The notes: generated from the sequence alone by a model not told the origin. DNA of 49,746 bases from Maritalea sp047634455 (GCF_047634455.1 NZ_JBLIAI010000017.1:1-49746); one strand, 5' to 3'; counted from the first letter of the stretch, positions 8,104 to 17,524 are shown. Translations and numbers: made by a program.

Positions 8104-8709
8104 TTAACTGGCAGCTCTATTGCTTTCAAATCGTTCTTTTGTAAGGCCAAACAACAAATGATCTTGCCATTTTCCATCTATTTTCAAATAGCCCTCAGCA
8201 TGCCCTTCATGCATAAATCCGTTCTTTTCTAACACCCGTATTGACCGCTGGTTGCCCAACAAGCACGCCGCATTGGCGCGGTGCAAATCCAGCTGATCAA
8301 AAACAAAAGGTAAAGTCATGCCCAAAGCTTGTGTCATGGTGCCTTTGTTCGCGTTTGTTTCGCCCATCCAATAGCCGATATTGACGGACTGCGCGACGCG
8401 GCGACGTATGTCTGACAGGTTTATGCCACCGACCAGTTTGGTGTCCCCGCCACTGACTTCGTGGATAAAGAGGGCGAAAGCTGAGCCATCTATCGCTGCG
8501 CGTTCGGCCTGACGCACCCGCTCACGAAATGATGACAGGGTGAGTTCTGTTTCACTCCATTTGGGTTCAAACGGCGTCAAATAGCTTCGGCTTTCATCGC
8601 GCAATGTGCGCCATAGTTCAAAATCGTCAAGTGTTGGTGTGCGCAGCAACAAAGTCTTGCTGGTCAATTCGACGGGCTGTCCTTTGCCAAAAAGGGTGCG
8701 CAACACCAT
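8104..8709 (-). CDS. GNAT family N-acetyltransferase, RimJ/RimL type
   Basis: A 201-residue acetyl-CoA-dependent acetyltransferase resembling the ribosomal-protein alanine N-acetyltransferases RimJ/RimL. Signature segments are LLLRTPTLDDFELW, VGGINLSDIRR, IGYWMGE, and the C-terminal CLLGNQRSIRVLEKNGF helix-loop that lines the CoA site. The true substrate cannot be read from the sequence. It follows the M16 peptidase by 18 bases on the same strand, an arrangement known in related genomes, so it is likely the distal gene of the thrC-M16 operon. Confidence 0.9.
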   Translation of the reverse strand: MVLRTLFGKGQPVELTSKTLLLRTPTLDDFELWRTLRDESRSYLTPFEPKWSETELTLSSFRERVRQAERAAIDGSAFALFIHEVSGGDTKLVGGINLSDIRRRVAQSVNIGYWMGETNANKGTMTQALGMTLPFVFDQLDLHRANAACLLGNQRSIRVLEKNGFMHEGHAEGYLKIDGKWQDHLLFGLTKERFESNRAAS

Positions 8710-8727
8710 AACGTTCCTTGCAGTGAG

Positions 8728-9990
8728 CTAAAACTTAAGTTGAGCCTCGATCTTGTCATAGTCTGCCAGATTCGACATGGGGCCAATACCGGCGACGACG
8801 GGTTTTGCACCATTGAACAATTGTGCAGCAACTTCCATCACCCGTGATGCATCAATATTGTTGATGCGCTCAACGGTTTCTTCAAGCGGAATGGGGCGAC
8901 CCCACAAAAGCTGTTGGCGCGCCAACTGGCCTGCGCGCGACGAAGGGCGCTCCAACGACATCAACAGCCCGGCGCGGATTTGATTGCGCACCCGGACCAC
9001 TTCTTCTTCAGTTATGTTAAGCGTTGCTTGCTTAAGCTCGTCAAGAACAACCGGCACCAATTCGCCAAGATCATCGTCGCCCGTTGCGGCTGATACGCCA
9101 AAAATTCCACTATCTGCAAAAGCCCAGTGGAAGGCATAAATTGAGTAGCAAAGCCCGCGTTTTTCGCGCACTTCTTGGAACAAGCGGGAACTCATGCCAC
9201 CACCCAAAATGCTGGCCAAAATCTGGCTGGCATAAAATCCATCCGAATGGTAGGCGCGCCCTTCAACACCAATCAAAACATGGGCTTGTTCGTGGTCACG
9301 GTCTAGGCGGATATCACCACCATCAAAACGCGCAGCGACAGGTTCTGGTGCGCCGGTTGCTTTCAGGCCGTCGAATTTTTTCGCTGCGATATCAACCAAC
9401 TGATCATGGTTGACGTTGCCGGCCGCAGCCATAACCATTGAATCACCAACATAGGTGCGTTCCATATAGTTTCGGATCGCATCTGGCGTAAAATTTTCAA
9501 CAGATTCAACTGTGCCTAAAATGGATCGGCCAATCGGTTGATCCTGATAGGCGACGTCTTGGAAGAGGTCGTAAACATAGTCGTCGGGCGCATCATGGCT
9601 GGCACCGATCTCTTGCACGATCACATGTTTTTCGCGTTGTAGCTCTTCTGCGCTGAACAGCGAGTTTTGTAAAATGTCAGAAAGAATGTCAGCGGCTAGA
9701 CCGACATCTTCCTTTAAGATACGAGAAAAATATCCGGTATTTTCCACGCTCGTTGCGGCATTAACATCGCCGCCGACATTTTCAATTTCTTCGGCAATTT
9801 GGCGTGACGAACGGGTGTGTGTTCCCTTAAACGCCATATGTTCCAACAGATGCGAAATGCCGTGTTCTTCTTTGGTTTCACAACGCGAACCGGCTTTGGC
9901 CCAGACGCCGACTGATGCGCTTTCAAGGCTTGGCATTGAATGGGTAATGACGGTCATACCGTTATCAAGAGTGGTTGAACGAACTGGCAA
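8728..9990 (-). CDS. M16 family zinc metallopeptidase (processing-peptidase-like)
   Basis: An approximately 420-residue pitrilysin-family peptidase. The inverted zinc motif HLLEH with downstream Glu lies in EEHGISHLLEHMAFKGT, followed by ENVGGDVNAATSVENTGYF. The C-terminal half holds the structural repeat (GMSSRLFQEVREKRGLCYSIYAF) that closes the chamber. Relatives in this group resemble mitochondrial processing peptidase beta and cut peptides in an unspecified role. I place the start at TTG 9990, right after the thrC stop, because AAGGA lies eight bases upstream and homologues begin at VRTTTLDNG-like sequence. ATG 10017, inside thrC, is the alternative and adds nine residues. Confidence 0.92.
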   Translation of the reverse strand: MPVRSTTLDNGMTVITHSMPSLESASVGVWAKAGSRCETKEEHGISHLLEHMAFKGTHTRSSRQIAEEIENVGGDVNAATSVENTGYFSRILKEDVGLAADILSDILQNSLFSAEELQREKHVIVQEIGASHDAPDDYVYDLFQDVAYQDQPIGRSILGTVESVENFTPDAIRNYMERTYVGDSMVMAAAGNVNHDQLVDIAAKKFDGLKATGAPEPVAARFDGGDIRLDRDHEQAHVLIGVEGRAYHSDGFYASQILASILGGGMSSRLFQEVREKRGLCYSIYAFHWAFADSGIFGVSAATGDDDLGELVPVVLDELKQATLNITEEEVVRVRNQIRAGLLMSLERPSSRAGQLARQQLLWGRPIPLEETVERINNIDASRVMEVAAQLFNGAKPVVAGIGPMSNLADYDKIEAQLKF

Positions 9991-9991
9991 A

Positions 9992-11395
9992 TTATTGTTC
10001 CTTATTGGCGCGGGCATGAGTTTTGATAAACCCTTCAACCGCGGATTGAGAATTCTCCAAGACCTCAAAACGCTCTTCGCGTTCGTAAAGATCAGATAGC
10101 CAAGCTGGTAGCGGAGCATCTACGCCCGTTGCAGACTTAACTGCTGCCGGGAACTTGGCTGGATGCGCTGTAGACAAGGTCACCATCGGTGTCGTTGCAT
10201 CAGCGCGTTCAAGAGCAACTTTGTAGGCGACCGCTGTGTGCGGGTCCATGAGATATCCGGCATTGTCGAGCACGTTTTGTTGAACCGCTGCGGTTTGCGC
10301 CTGATCTGAGGTGCCAGCGGTAAATTTTGCTTTGATCGATTTTAGGGCTTTTTCGGAAAGCGCAAAGCTGCCGGATTGCTTTAAGCCATCCATTTGCGCT
10401 TTGGTTTCTTCTGCGTTGCGATCATTGGCTTCAAACAATAAGCGCTCAAAGTTCGAGGATATTTGAATGTCCATCGATGGGCTGGTGGTGGCGCAAACGC
10501 CGTCCATCTCGTAGCGACCAGTGTCCATCGTGCGGCGCAGAATATCGTTCTCGTTGGTGGCGATGATCAATTGTTTGATCGGTAGGCCCATCTTTTGCGC
10601 CACAAAGCCAGCGAATACATCACCAAAATTGCCCGTTGGTACAGTAAAGCTCACTTCGCGATGTGGTGCACCGAGCGCTACCGCTGAGGTGAAGTAATAA
10701 ACAACCTGCGCAACGATGCGGCCCCAATTGATGGAGTTAACACCAGAAAGGTTCACGCCGTCACTGAAATGGTGGTTGTTGAACATATCTTTGACGATGG
10801 TTTGGCAATCATCAAAGTTTCCTTCAAGCGCGATATTATGCACATTCTTGTCAAGCACGGTGGTCATTTGTCGCTGCTGCACCGGCGACACCATGCCTTT
10901 TGGGTGCAAAATGAAGATGTCTGTGTTGTCGCGTCCTCTAAATGCTTCAATCGCTGCAGAACCGGTATCGCCAGACGTCGCCCCAACAATGGTGGCGCGT
11001 TGATCGCGCTCACCCAAAATGTGATCCATCACCCGGGCCAAAAACTGCATCGCTACGTCTTTAAACGCCAATGTGGGGCCGTGAAACAGTTCAAGGACAA
11101 AGTGTCCCTCGTCTGTTTGCACCAATGGAGCTACCGCTGAATGGCGGAAGGTGCCGTAGGCTTCATTGAGCATTTGGCGCAACTTATCCGCTGGGATTTC
11201 CCCATCAACAAAGGGCGAAATCACCTCAAACGCGACATCGGCGAAAGGCTTGTTGGCCATCGCGCCAATTTGCGTATGATCGATTTGTGGCCACGTTTGG
11301 GGCAGATAAAGTCCACCATCTCGCGCAAGCCCCGCAAGGACAGCGTCACAAAATCCCAAGCGCGGCGCGAGGCCGCGTGTGCTGATATAATGCAT
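9992..11395 (-). CDS. thrC: Threonine synthase
   Basis: Converts O-phospho-L-homoserine to L-threonine, the last step of threonine biosynthesis, using PLP. The 467-residue length, the start MHYISTRGLAPRLGF and the PLP lysine Lys112 in FHGPTLAFKDVAMQF identify the longer, proteobacterial type of the enzyme. GATSGDTGSAA and PTGNFGDVFAG bind the cofactor phosphate. The gene ends one or two bases before the M16 peptidase start, and SURF1 lies 31 bases upstream, so it belongs to the string SURF1-thrC-M16-GNAT. No thrB or ispH gene lies between SURF1 and thrC here, although some rhizobia have them. Confidence 0.97.
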   Translation of the reverse strand: MHYISTRGLAPRLGFCDAVLAGLARDGGLYLPQTWPQIDHTQIGAMANKPFADVAFEVISPFVDGEIPADKLRQMLNEAYGTFRHSAVAPLVQTDEGHFVLELFHGPTLAFKDVAMQFLARVMDHILGERDQRATIVGATSGDTGSAAIEAFRGRDNTDIFILHPKGMVSPVQQRQMTTVLDKNVHNIALEGNFDDCQTIVKDMFNNHHFSDGVNLSGVNSINWGRIVAQVVYYFTSAVALGAPHREVSFTVPTGNFGDVFAGFVAQKMGLPIKQLIIATNENDILRRTMDTGRYEMDGVCATTSPSMDIQISSNFERLLFEANDRNAEETKAQMDGLKQSGSFALSEKALKSIKAKFTAGTSDQAQTAAVQQNVLDNAGYLMDPHTAVAYKVALERADATTPMVTLSTAHPAKFPAAVKSATGVDAPLPAWLSDLYEREERFEVLENSQSAVEGFIKTHARANKEQ

Positions 11396-11426
11396 TATTC
11401 AATCCGTGAAATTAGTCGAGCGCACA

Positions 11427-12206
11427 CTAGTGCGCACTTTGATCAGTTGCAAGTTTTTGAATTTTCTTGCGGCGCACGAGCCAGAATATCAGTAAAATCG
11501 GGGTCATTGCCGCCAATGCAAACCACGTCAAAGCATATTCGAGATGTTTGTTGGAAAATTCAATCTCACCGATCAGCACAGGCTGTGGCAATCCGATCTG
11601 CTCAGCTGGCTGCCAATTGACATAGAATGGTGCAACGTCTCCATAGTCTTTGAATAGAATCGTCGTTAGGCGTTTTGGGTTGATGACCCAATCAACATTT
11701 TTTGCCAAATCCGGCTCAAGGGTTGCGGCCCCGACACGCGCGGGTCTACGCAAGACGCCAACAATTTCCATTTGGCCCTTTGGTGCCACACTATAGCCAG
11801 CGTTGAAGGCCAACTCCTGGGGGACAAAACCACGGTTGATATAAACCACGCCGCCATCGGTCAGCTCAAAAGGCGTGACAATCCAATATCCTGGCCCGCT
11901 ATATCGACCTCTTTTCATGGGCAACGAGATGAATATCCGCGCCTCGCCACGCTCTCTAAACTGCCCACTGAGTAAAACTGGCTGGAAATCAATTGTTTGC
12001 GGGTCGAGTGTGGCCCAAGTCGATGCGGCGGGTATTTGCACGGGCACATTGCCTGCACGTTGTGTGGCGGATGCGATCAATTGTTCTTTCCAGCCCAACC
12101 GCTCCATCTGCCAAAAACCAAGCACTGCAAACAACAAAGCAGCGCCCAACATTACGGCGACAAAGAAGGCGGTACCCAGAGCTGAATTGCGTTTGGTGGC
12201 AGACAT
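11427..12206 (-). CDS. SURF1 family cytochrome c oxidase assembly protein
   Basis: The 259-residue inner-membrane protein has two transmembrane helices, one near residues 10-32 and one near 225-245, bracketing a periplasmic domain. FWQMERLGWKEQLI after the first helix and GGVVYINRGFVP and HLEYALTWFALA are SURF1 hallmarks. SURF1 helps heme a insertion into subunit I of the oxidase. It follows coxC on the same strand, but a strong intrinsic terminator separates them, leaving only about 25 bases of leader, so expression needs read-through or a promoter inside that stretch. Confidence 0.95.
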   Translation of the reverse strand: MSATKRNSALGTAFFVAVMLGAALLFAVLGFWQMERLGWKEQLIASATQRAGNVPVQIPAASTWATLDPQTIDFQPVLLSGQFRERGEARIFISLPMKRGRYSGPGYWIVTPFELTDGGVVYINRGFVPQELAFNAGYSVAPKGQMEIVGVLRRPARVGAATLEPDLAKNVDWVINPKRLTTILFKDYGDVAPFYVNWQPAEQIGLPQPVLIGEIEFSNKHLEYALTWFALAAMTPILLIFWLVRRKKIQKLATDQSAH

Positions 12207-12230
12207 TGATGAATTTCCATTTTAGCAAAC

Positions 12231-12260
12231 AAAAAAGGCGCGGGAGGTCTCCCGCGCCTT
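12231..12260 (-). terminator. Rho-independent terminator after coxC
   Basis: A perfect 12-base inverted repeat, AAGGCGCGGGAG (12235-12246) and CTCCCGCGCCTT (12249-12260), is followed on the minus strand by a run of six T (12236 to 12231). It lies 18 bases after the coxC stop codon and before SURF1. The stem is GC-rich and the loop tiny, so it should be efficient. Confidence 0.9.
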
Positions 12261-12278
12261 AAAATCAAATTTATCGGC

Positions 12279-13115
12279 TCAACCGTGAGCTCCGGCAACG
12301 CCCCATGAGCCCCATACATAGATGGCGGCAAACAGGAACAACCAAATCACATCCACAAAGTGCCAATACCAGGCGGCAAACTCGAAACCAAGATGCTGTT
12401 TGGGTGTGAAGTGACCGTTCATTGCGCGGAACAAGCAGACCAACAAGAATATAGTTCCCACAAGAACGTGGAAGCCATGGAAGCCTGTGGCCATGAAGAA
12501 GGTTGCGCCATAAATGTTGCCTGAGAAACTAAAGCCAGCTGCCCCATATTCAAGCACTTGAACAAAGGTGAATATAGCGCCCAGGATACAAGTTAAGACC
12601 AAGCCCCATTTAAGCCCTTCGCGGTCGTTCTCTAGCAAAGCATGGTGCGCCCAAGTCACCGTCATGCCCGAGGTGACCAACAAAAGTGTGTTGAAAATCG
12701 GCAGGTGCCAGGGATTGAACAGTTCGACGCCGGTAGGTGGCCAATTGCCGCCCGTTGCCGCGATCCGGCCGATTTGTTGGGCCTCGTCATAATAGAAAAA
12801 CATATCAAAATATGCCCAGAACCATGCGACAAAGAACATCACTTCTGAGGCGATAAACAAGATCATGCCATAACGGTGGTGCAGTTGCACAACCGGCGTG
12901 TGATCGCCAGCGTGCGATTCTTTGATCACATCGCTCCACCAGCCAAACATTGTATAGAGCACACCTGTGAGGCCAATGAGGAAGACCCACGGCACGTCCG
13001 CGCGCATCCAGTAGATACCGCCGACCGCCATAATAAATGCAGAAATCGAACCGATAAATGGCCATGGGCTTGGATCGACCAAGTGATAATCATGATTTTT
13101 AGCGTGTGCCGCCAT
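12279..13115 (-). CDS. coxC: Cytochrome c oxidase subunit III
   Basis: A 278-residue, seven-helix core subunit of the aa3-type oxidase, located in the cytoplasmic membrane. It starts MAAHAKNHDYHLVDPSPWP and contains GMILFIASEVMFFVAWFWAYF with the conserved Glu, GFHGFHVLVGTIFL, and HFVDVIWLFLFAAIYVWG near the C-terminus, all canonical. It closes the structural part of the cox operon and is followed by a terminator. Length and motifs are complete. Confidence 0.97.
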   Translation of the reverse strand: MAAHAKNHDYHLVDPSPWPFIGSISAFIMAVGGIYWMRADVPWVFLIGLTGVLYTMFGWWSDVIKESHAGDHTPVVQLHHRYGMILFIASEVMFFVAWFWAYFDMFFYYDEAQQIGRIAATGGNWPPTGVELFNPWHLPIFNTLLLVTSGMTVTWAHHALLENDREGLKWGLVLTCILGAIFTFVQVLEYGAAGFSFSGNIYGATFFMATGFHGFHVLVGTIFLLVCLFRAMNGHFTPKQHLGFEFAAWYWHFVDVIWLFLFAAIYVWGSWGVAGAHG

Positions 13116-13132
13116 TAAGCTTCTCCCAATCT

Positions 13133-13678
13133 TTACGAAGCATAGAATGCGTAAAAGAGCGTGACTTGCTTGATCGTATCAAGCTCTTTGTCTAAATCCA
13201 ACTCCGGGTCCAAATAATAGACAACCGGCATTTCCTTAACTTCACCCGGTGCCAAAACTTGCTCGGTGAAGCAAAAACATTCAATCTTGTTGAAATATGA
13301 TCCCGCAATGGCCGGGGCCACATTAAAGGCCGCTGTTGTTGCCAACGGCTTATCGCTTAAGTTCGTTGCGGTATATACTATCTTTACCTTCGAACCGATT
13401 TTGTCGATCGACATTTTTGCCGGCTTCACGTCAAGCGCCAAACTCGCGTCAACGCTGGCGGTAAAGCGCACAGCCATTTCACGATCAATAATGCTGACAG
13501 CGTTATCATCTGTGCGCTTCGTGGTACCGCCATAGCCGGTGACCTGGCAAAAAATCTGATATAATGGCACTGCGGCATAGGCCATGCCCACCATGCCAGC
13601 CACAACGAGCAGCAGCGCAATCGCAACTCGTTTGTTGCGAACATCTTTTGTTGGAGCTGTCAGGTTTAGATTGGCCAC
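13133..13678 (-). CDS. ctaG: Cytochrome c oxidase assembly protein CtaG/Cox11
   Basis: This 181-residue protein delivers copper to the CuB site of subunit I. It has one N-terminal membrane helix (about 17-39), the segment AAVPLYQIFCQVTGYGGT, and a periplasmic beta-domain with the copper-binding CFCF motif (Cys134 and Cys136). The start codon is GTG 13678, with AGGG about eight bases upstream. It sits between the 51-residue membrane protein and coxC with short gaps, as in other alphaproteobacterial cox operons. Confidence 0.96.
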   Translation of the reverse strand: MANLNLTAPTKDVRNKRVAIALLLVVAGMVGMAYAAVPLYQIFCQVTGYGGTTKRTDDNAVSIIDREMAVRFTASVDASLALDVKPAKMSIDKIGSKVKIVYTATNLSDKPLATTAAFNVAPAIAGSYFNKIECFCFTEQVLAPGEVKEMPVVYYLDPELDLDKELDTIKQVTLFYAFYAS

Positions 13679-13688
13679 GTGCGGAACC

Positions 13689-13844
13689 CTACAAAGGCCG
13701 TTGGAGGATGGCTGGGCCGATCTTCACAATGGTTACGGCGTAGAACAGAATAGCAAGTGCGCCAAGCACAACCGCCAGCGCAATCGAACGTCTGCGGCGA
13801 CGCTTTTTCAGCTCTTCGGTTTGCTCAGGTGTGAGTTCTGACAT
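13689..13844 (-). CDS. Small single-helix membrane protein of the cox operon (CoxF-like)
   Basis: A 51-residue protein begins MSELTPEQTEELKKRRRRR and has one membrane helix (about residues 20-42) with a basic cytoplasmic flank. Its ATG overlaps the ctaB stop codon (TAATG), which implies translational coupling, and ctaG follows 10 bases downstream. Related genomes carry a similarly short protein here, sometimes called CoxF. An accessory role in oxidase assembly is inferred from position only. Confidence 0.85.
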   Translation of the reverse strand: MSELTPEQTEELKKRRRRRSIALAVVLGALAILFYAVTIVKIGPAILQRPL

Positions 13845-14776
13845 TATGTTATGCTCCCAAGCAATTTGGTTGCGCCAATATCGGCAGCTAATACAAGAAA
13901 AATCGCGAACAAATAGACCAGCGAAAAAGCAAACAATTTACGTGCCGCTTTTTTCATTTCGACCAAGTCTTTTTGCCGCCACAGCTTTGTCGCATAAAAC
14001 ACAAAGCCAGCGCTCAAGAGAGCTGCTGCAACACCATAAGCGATGCTGGCAAAACCGATAATTGTCGGCGCGAGCGCAATAGCGGCAAGCAATAGCGAGT
14101 AAATGAATATCTGATTTTGCGTGGCGCGTTCACCGGCGACATTTGGCAACATGGGGATGCCTGCCTCTTGGTAGTCGCCTTTTTTATACAGCGCCAAAGC
14201 CCAGAAGTGCGGAGGAGTCCACAAAAAGATAATCAAAAACAGAATGACACTTTCAACGGTAATTGTGCCGGTAACCGCAGCCCAGCCGATCATTGGCGGG
14301 AATGAACCTGCCGCTCCGCCAATGACAATGTTTTGCGGTGTCCAACGCTTGAGCCACATTGTGTAGATCACGGCGTAAAAGAAAATCGTGAAGGCCAACA
14401 ATCCGCCAGCAACCCAATTGACCAACAGCCCCAGCGTAAACACTGAAAACGTGGAAAGAATCAGCCCAAAAGCCAACGCCTCTTGCTTGGTGACGCGACC
14501 GGATGGAATTGGGCGGGTGATGGTGCGACTCATGATGGCGTCAATGTCAGCATCGTACCACATGTTCAGTGCACCCGAGGCCCCTGCCCCAATAGCAATG
14601 CACAAGATGGCGGTAAAGCCAATCAGGGGATGAATTGTGCCCGGCGCAACCAACAACCCCACAATCGCTGTGAAAATCACAAGCGACATAACGCGCGGTT
14701 TGAGCAGCGCAAAATAGTCTTCTACATCCGCAGAAGAATAAAGAGGCCGTTCATTTTCGTCGCTGACAACTGCCAT
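13844..14776 (-). CDS. ctaB: Protoheme IX farnesyltransferase (heme O synthase)
   Basis: A 310-residue UbiA-superfamily membrane enzyme that adds the farnesyl chain to protoheme IX to make heme O, precursor of heme a. The first Asp-rich motif is seen in NMWYDADIDAIMSRT followed by RPIPSGRVT, and YALLKPRVM-like sequence (here FALLKPRVMSL) occurs at the N-terminus. Several further membrane helices follow. It is the third gene of the cox operon, 70 bases after coxA. The family also has the name CyoE. Confidence 0.97.
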   Translation of the reverse strand: MAVVSDENERPLYSSADVEDYFALLKPRVMSLVIFTAIVGLLVAPGTIHPLIGFTAILCIAIGAGASGALNMWYDADIDAIMSRTITRPIPSGRVTKQEALAFGLILSTFSVFTLGLLVNWVAGGLLAFTIFFYAVIYTMWLKRWTPQNIVIGGAAGSFPPMIGWAAVTGTITVESVILFLIIFLWTPPHFWALALYKKGDYQEAGIPMLPNVAGERATQNQIFIYSLLLAAIALAPTIIGFASIAYGVAAALLSAGFVFYATKLWRQKDLVEMKKAARKLFAFSLVYLFAIFLVLAADIGATKLLGSIT

Positions 14777-14846
14777 TATTGGATCATGCCTTGATCTGTT
14801 TTAAAATCCCGCCGCACGATTGCGCGACGGGAGGAACTCACATTCA

Positions 14847-16502
14847 CTACTTAATTTTTGGTAGTGTTTCGAACTGGTGGAAAGGTGGTGGTGAAGGCAA
14901 TGTCCACTCCAGAGTGGTTGCACCTTCGCCCCATGGATTATCCCCAGCTGGACGTTTTTTAATGACTGCTTCAACGATGGTGATCAAGAAAATGATCACC
15001 GCGATCATGGTCACGACATAGCCCCAAGACGAGACTTGGTTCCACCAAGCAAACGCTTCAGGATAGTCGATGTAACGCCTTGGCATGCCGTTCAACCCCA
15101 GGAAGTGCTGCGGGAAGAAGATCAGGTTCACACCAATAAACATCACCCAGAAGTGTATGGTTGCTAGTGTTTCTGAGTACATGTGGCCGAACATTTTTGG
15201 ATACCAATAATACCAAGCCGCAAAGATCGAGAACACCGCACCAAGTGAGAGCACATAATGGAAGTGCGCAACCACATAATAGGTGTCGTGCAATGAACGG
15301 TCAGCACCAGCATTTGCCAAAACAACACCTGTCACGCCACCAACGGTGAACAAGAAGATGAAGCCGATGGCCCACTGCATTGGTGGACGGAATGACAAAG
15401 AGCCACCCCACATGGTTGCAATCCACGAGAAGATTTTTACGCCCGTTGGCACCGCAATCACCATCGTGGCGAACACGAAGTAACGTTGCGTATCAAGCGA
15501 AATGCCCGAAGTGTACATGTGGTGCGCCCACACGATAAAGCCAACGAAGCCAATCGCCACCATCGCGTAAACCATCGCCAAGTAACCAAATACTGGTTTC
15601 TTTGAGAAGGTTGCCACGATCTGCGAGACGATACCGAAGCCTGGTAGGATCATGATGTACACTTCAGGGTGACCAAAGAACCAGAACAAGTGCTGGAACA
15701 AGATCGGATCACCCCCGCCTTCAGGCGAGAAGAATGACGTGCCAAAGTTGCGGTCTGTCAAAAGCATGGTGATCGCACCAGCCAATACAGGCAATGAAAG
15801 CAACAACAAAAACGCCGTGACAAGAATTGACCATGGGAACAATGGCATTTTGTGTAACGTCATGCCCGGCGCGCGCATGTTGAAAATCGTTGTGATAAAG
15901 TTGATGGCACCAAGGATTGACGACGCACCAGCAAGGTGAAGCGACAGGATCGCAAAATCCATCGCTGGGCCAGGCTGTCCGGTTATCGATAATGGTGGGT
16001 AAACGGTCCAACCGCCCCCTGTCCCCATGCCGCCCGGAGGGCCTTCAAAGAACATGGACATCAACAAGAGGATAAAGGCGGGTGGCAACAACCAGAAGGA
16101 AATGTTGTTCATACGCGGGAACGCCATATCAGGCGCACCAATCATCAACGGAACGAACCAGTTCGAGTAGCCCCCGATCAATGCAGGCATCACAACGAAA
16201 AACACCATGATCAGACCGTGGGCCGTGGTGAATACGTTATACATGTGCTTGCCAGCGTCTAGTGCAGCAGCACTTTGCCATTCAGCGCCATAAACGATTG
16301 ATGCAAGTCCGGGGAATATTTGAATGCCCGGCTCGGCCAGTTCCCAGCGCATAAAGCCTGAGAGAGCCCCACCAATAATCCCCGCGAAAATGGCAAAGAA
16401 AAGGTACATTGTACCAATATCTTTGTGGTTTGTTGAATATACATAGCGCTTCCAACCCGTCGGGTTTGCGTGCGCGCCTTGGTCAGCAGTTGCGGTTGCC
16501 AT
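14847..16502 (-). CDS. coxA: Cytochrome c oxidase subunit I
   Basis: The catalytic subunit (551 residues, twelve helices) holds heme a and the heme a3-CuB centre. Visible motifs are TNHKDIGTMYL, TAHGLIMVFF, WFFGHPEVYIMILPGFG with the CuB histidine and cross-linking tyrosine, WAHHMYTSG, and DTYYVVAHFHYVLS with the heme ligands. The glutamate of the D-channel (HPEVY region and upstream GxP segments) appears normal for an A-type enzyme. I start at ATG 16502, which has AAGGA seven bases upstream; an in-frame ATG at 16526 adds eight residues. It follows coxB by 77 bases. Confidence 0.97.
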   Translation of the reverse strand: MATATADQGAHANPTGWKRYVYSTNHKDIGTMYLFFAIFAGIIGGALSGFMRWELAEPGIQIFPGLASIVYGAEWQSAAALDAGKHMYNVFTTAHGLIMVFFVVMPALIGGYSNWFVPLMIGAPDMAFPRMNNISFWLLPPAFILLLMSMFFEGPPGGMGTGGGWTVYPPLSITGQPGPAMDFAILSLHLAGASSILGAINFITTIFNMRAPGMTLHKMPLFPWSILVTAFLLLLSLPVLAGAITMLLTDRNFGTSFFSPEGGGDPILFQHLFWFFGHPEVYIMILPGFGIVSQIVATFSKKPVFGYLAMVYAMVAIGFVGFIVWAHHMYTSGISLDTQRYFVFATMVIAVPTGVKIFSWIATMWGGSLSFRPPMQWAIGFIFLFTVGGVTGVVLANAGADRSLHDTYYVVAHFHYVLSLGAVFSIFAAWYYWYPKMFGHMYSETLATIHFWVMFIGVNLIFFPQHFLGLNGMPRRYIDYPEAFAWWNQVSSWGYVVTMIAVIIFLITIVEAVIKKRPAGDNPWGEGATTLEWTLPSPPPFHQFETLPKIK

Positions 16503-16579
16503 TTGCTTTCCTTGCCTCTTTCCCATTCAACTCTTGGTCCGTATAGAACCCAGAGCCCCTAAATCTTTAATTTGATGCT

Positions 16580-17524
16580 CTAGTTCAAGCTTGCCAATGT
16601 GGTGTTTGCGACTTCAACGTCATCTTCGGTTTTTAGCTTATCAGACCAAGCTTTGAATTCTTCTTTAGACACAACGCGCACAGCGATTGGCATGAAGGCG
16701 TGATCTTTTCCGCAAAGTTCTGAGCATTGACCGTAATACATGCCTTCTTTGCGGGCATTGAACCAAGTCTCGTTGATGCGGCCCGGCACTGCATCGGTTT
16801 TAATACCGAATGCAGGTACTGCAAATGCATGGATAACGTCTGTTGCTGTAACCAAAACGCGCACGGTTGTGTTCACTGGAACGACAAGTTCATTGTCAAC
16901 AGCAAGCAATTTCGGCTGGTTCGGCTTCCACTCAAGGCGACCTTTAGTGTTGCCGTCTGTGTCTTCCTTCAACATGTAGGAATCATAGGTTGCATCATTC
17001 AGGTCGTTATATGTGTATGTCCAAGACCATTGAACACCAGTGACCGTTACGGTCACTTCAGGCGCTGGTATTTTTTCACCATTTTCGCGCGAGAAGATTG
17101 AACTGCCCAAATATTTGCGTTCGCCATCTGGTGTTGTCATTTGATCGGTCAAAACGCCAAATGAGGGAATTGCGATCACAATCAAGATCAAAATCGGCAC
17201 CACAGTCCAAACGATTTCGACCAAAGTATTGTGCGTAAAGCGCGCCGGCTTTGGATTTGATTTTTCATTGTAGCGCAACATGACCCAGATCAATAACCCA
17301 GTGACAAAAATCACTATGATCGTAATGATTGGCATCAACAGGCCGTTGTGAAACGCTGTTATGCTGTCCATGATGGTGGTTACCGATGGCTGAAAGCCAA
17401 TCGCACCGTCCGTCGGTTGCCCAGTAATTCGCTCCCCAGCTTCTTGAGAAAAAGCGGCGACGGGCATAGCCCAAGCGATGAATATTGATGTGACTTTTGC
17501 CAGACGTGCAAGAAGTTTGCTCAC
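16580..17524 (-). CDS. coxB: Cytochrome c oxidase subunit II
   Basis: The subunit accepts electrons from cytochrome c at its binuclear CuA site. From GTG 17524 it has a signal peptide, two membrane helices (about 55-85 and 103-125) and a periplasmic cupredoxin domain. CuA ligands are His232, Cys267, Cys271, His275 and Met278, the last four in CSELCGKDHAFM. The aromatic VQWSWTYTY segment for electron entry is present. GTG 17524 is preferred because AAGGGAG lies six bases upstream; an in-frame ATG at 17545 adds seven residues. First gene of the cox operon, expressed from the 358-base divergent region. There is no C-terminal heme c domain. Confidence 0.96.
   Translation of the reverse strand: MSKLLARLAKVTSIFIAWAMPVAAFSQEAGERITGQPTDGAIGFQPSVTTIMDSITAFHNGLLMPIITIIVIFVTGLLIWVMLRYNEKSNPKPARFTHNTLVEIVWTVVPILILIVIAIPSFGVLTDQMTTPDGERKYLGSSIFSRENGEKIPAPEVTVTVTGVQWSWTYTYNDLNDATYDSYMLKEDTDGNTKGRLEWKPNQPKLLAVDNELVVPVNTTVRVLVTATDVIHAFAVPAFGIKTDAVPGRINETWFNARKEGMYYGQCSELCGKDHAFMPIAVRVVSKEEFKAWSDKLKTEDDVEVANTTLASLN

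Noticed and set aside
5207..8144. Plus-strand open frames of 140-197 residues in the GGDEF-EAL gene
   Set aside because: They are shadows; the minus strand has signal peptide, PAS, GGDEF and EAL domains in one frame.
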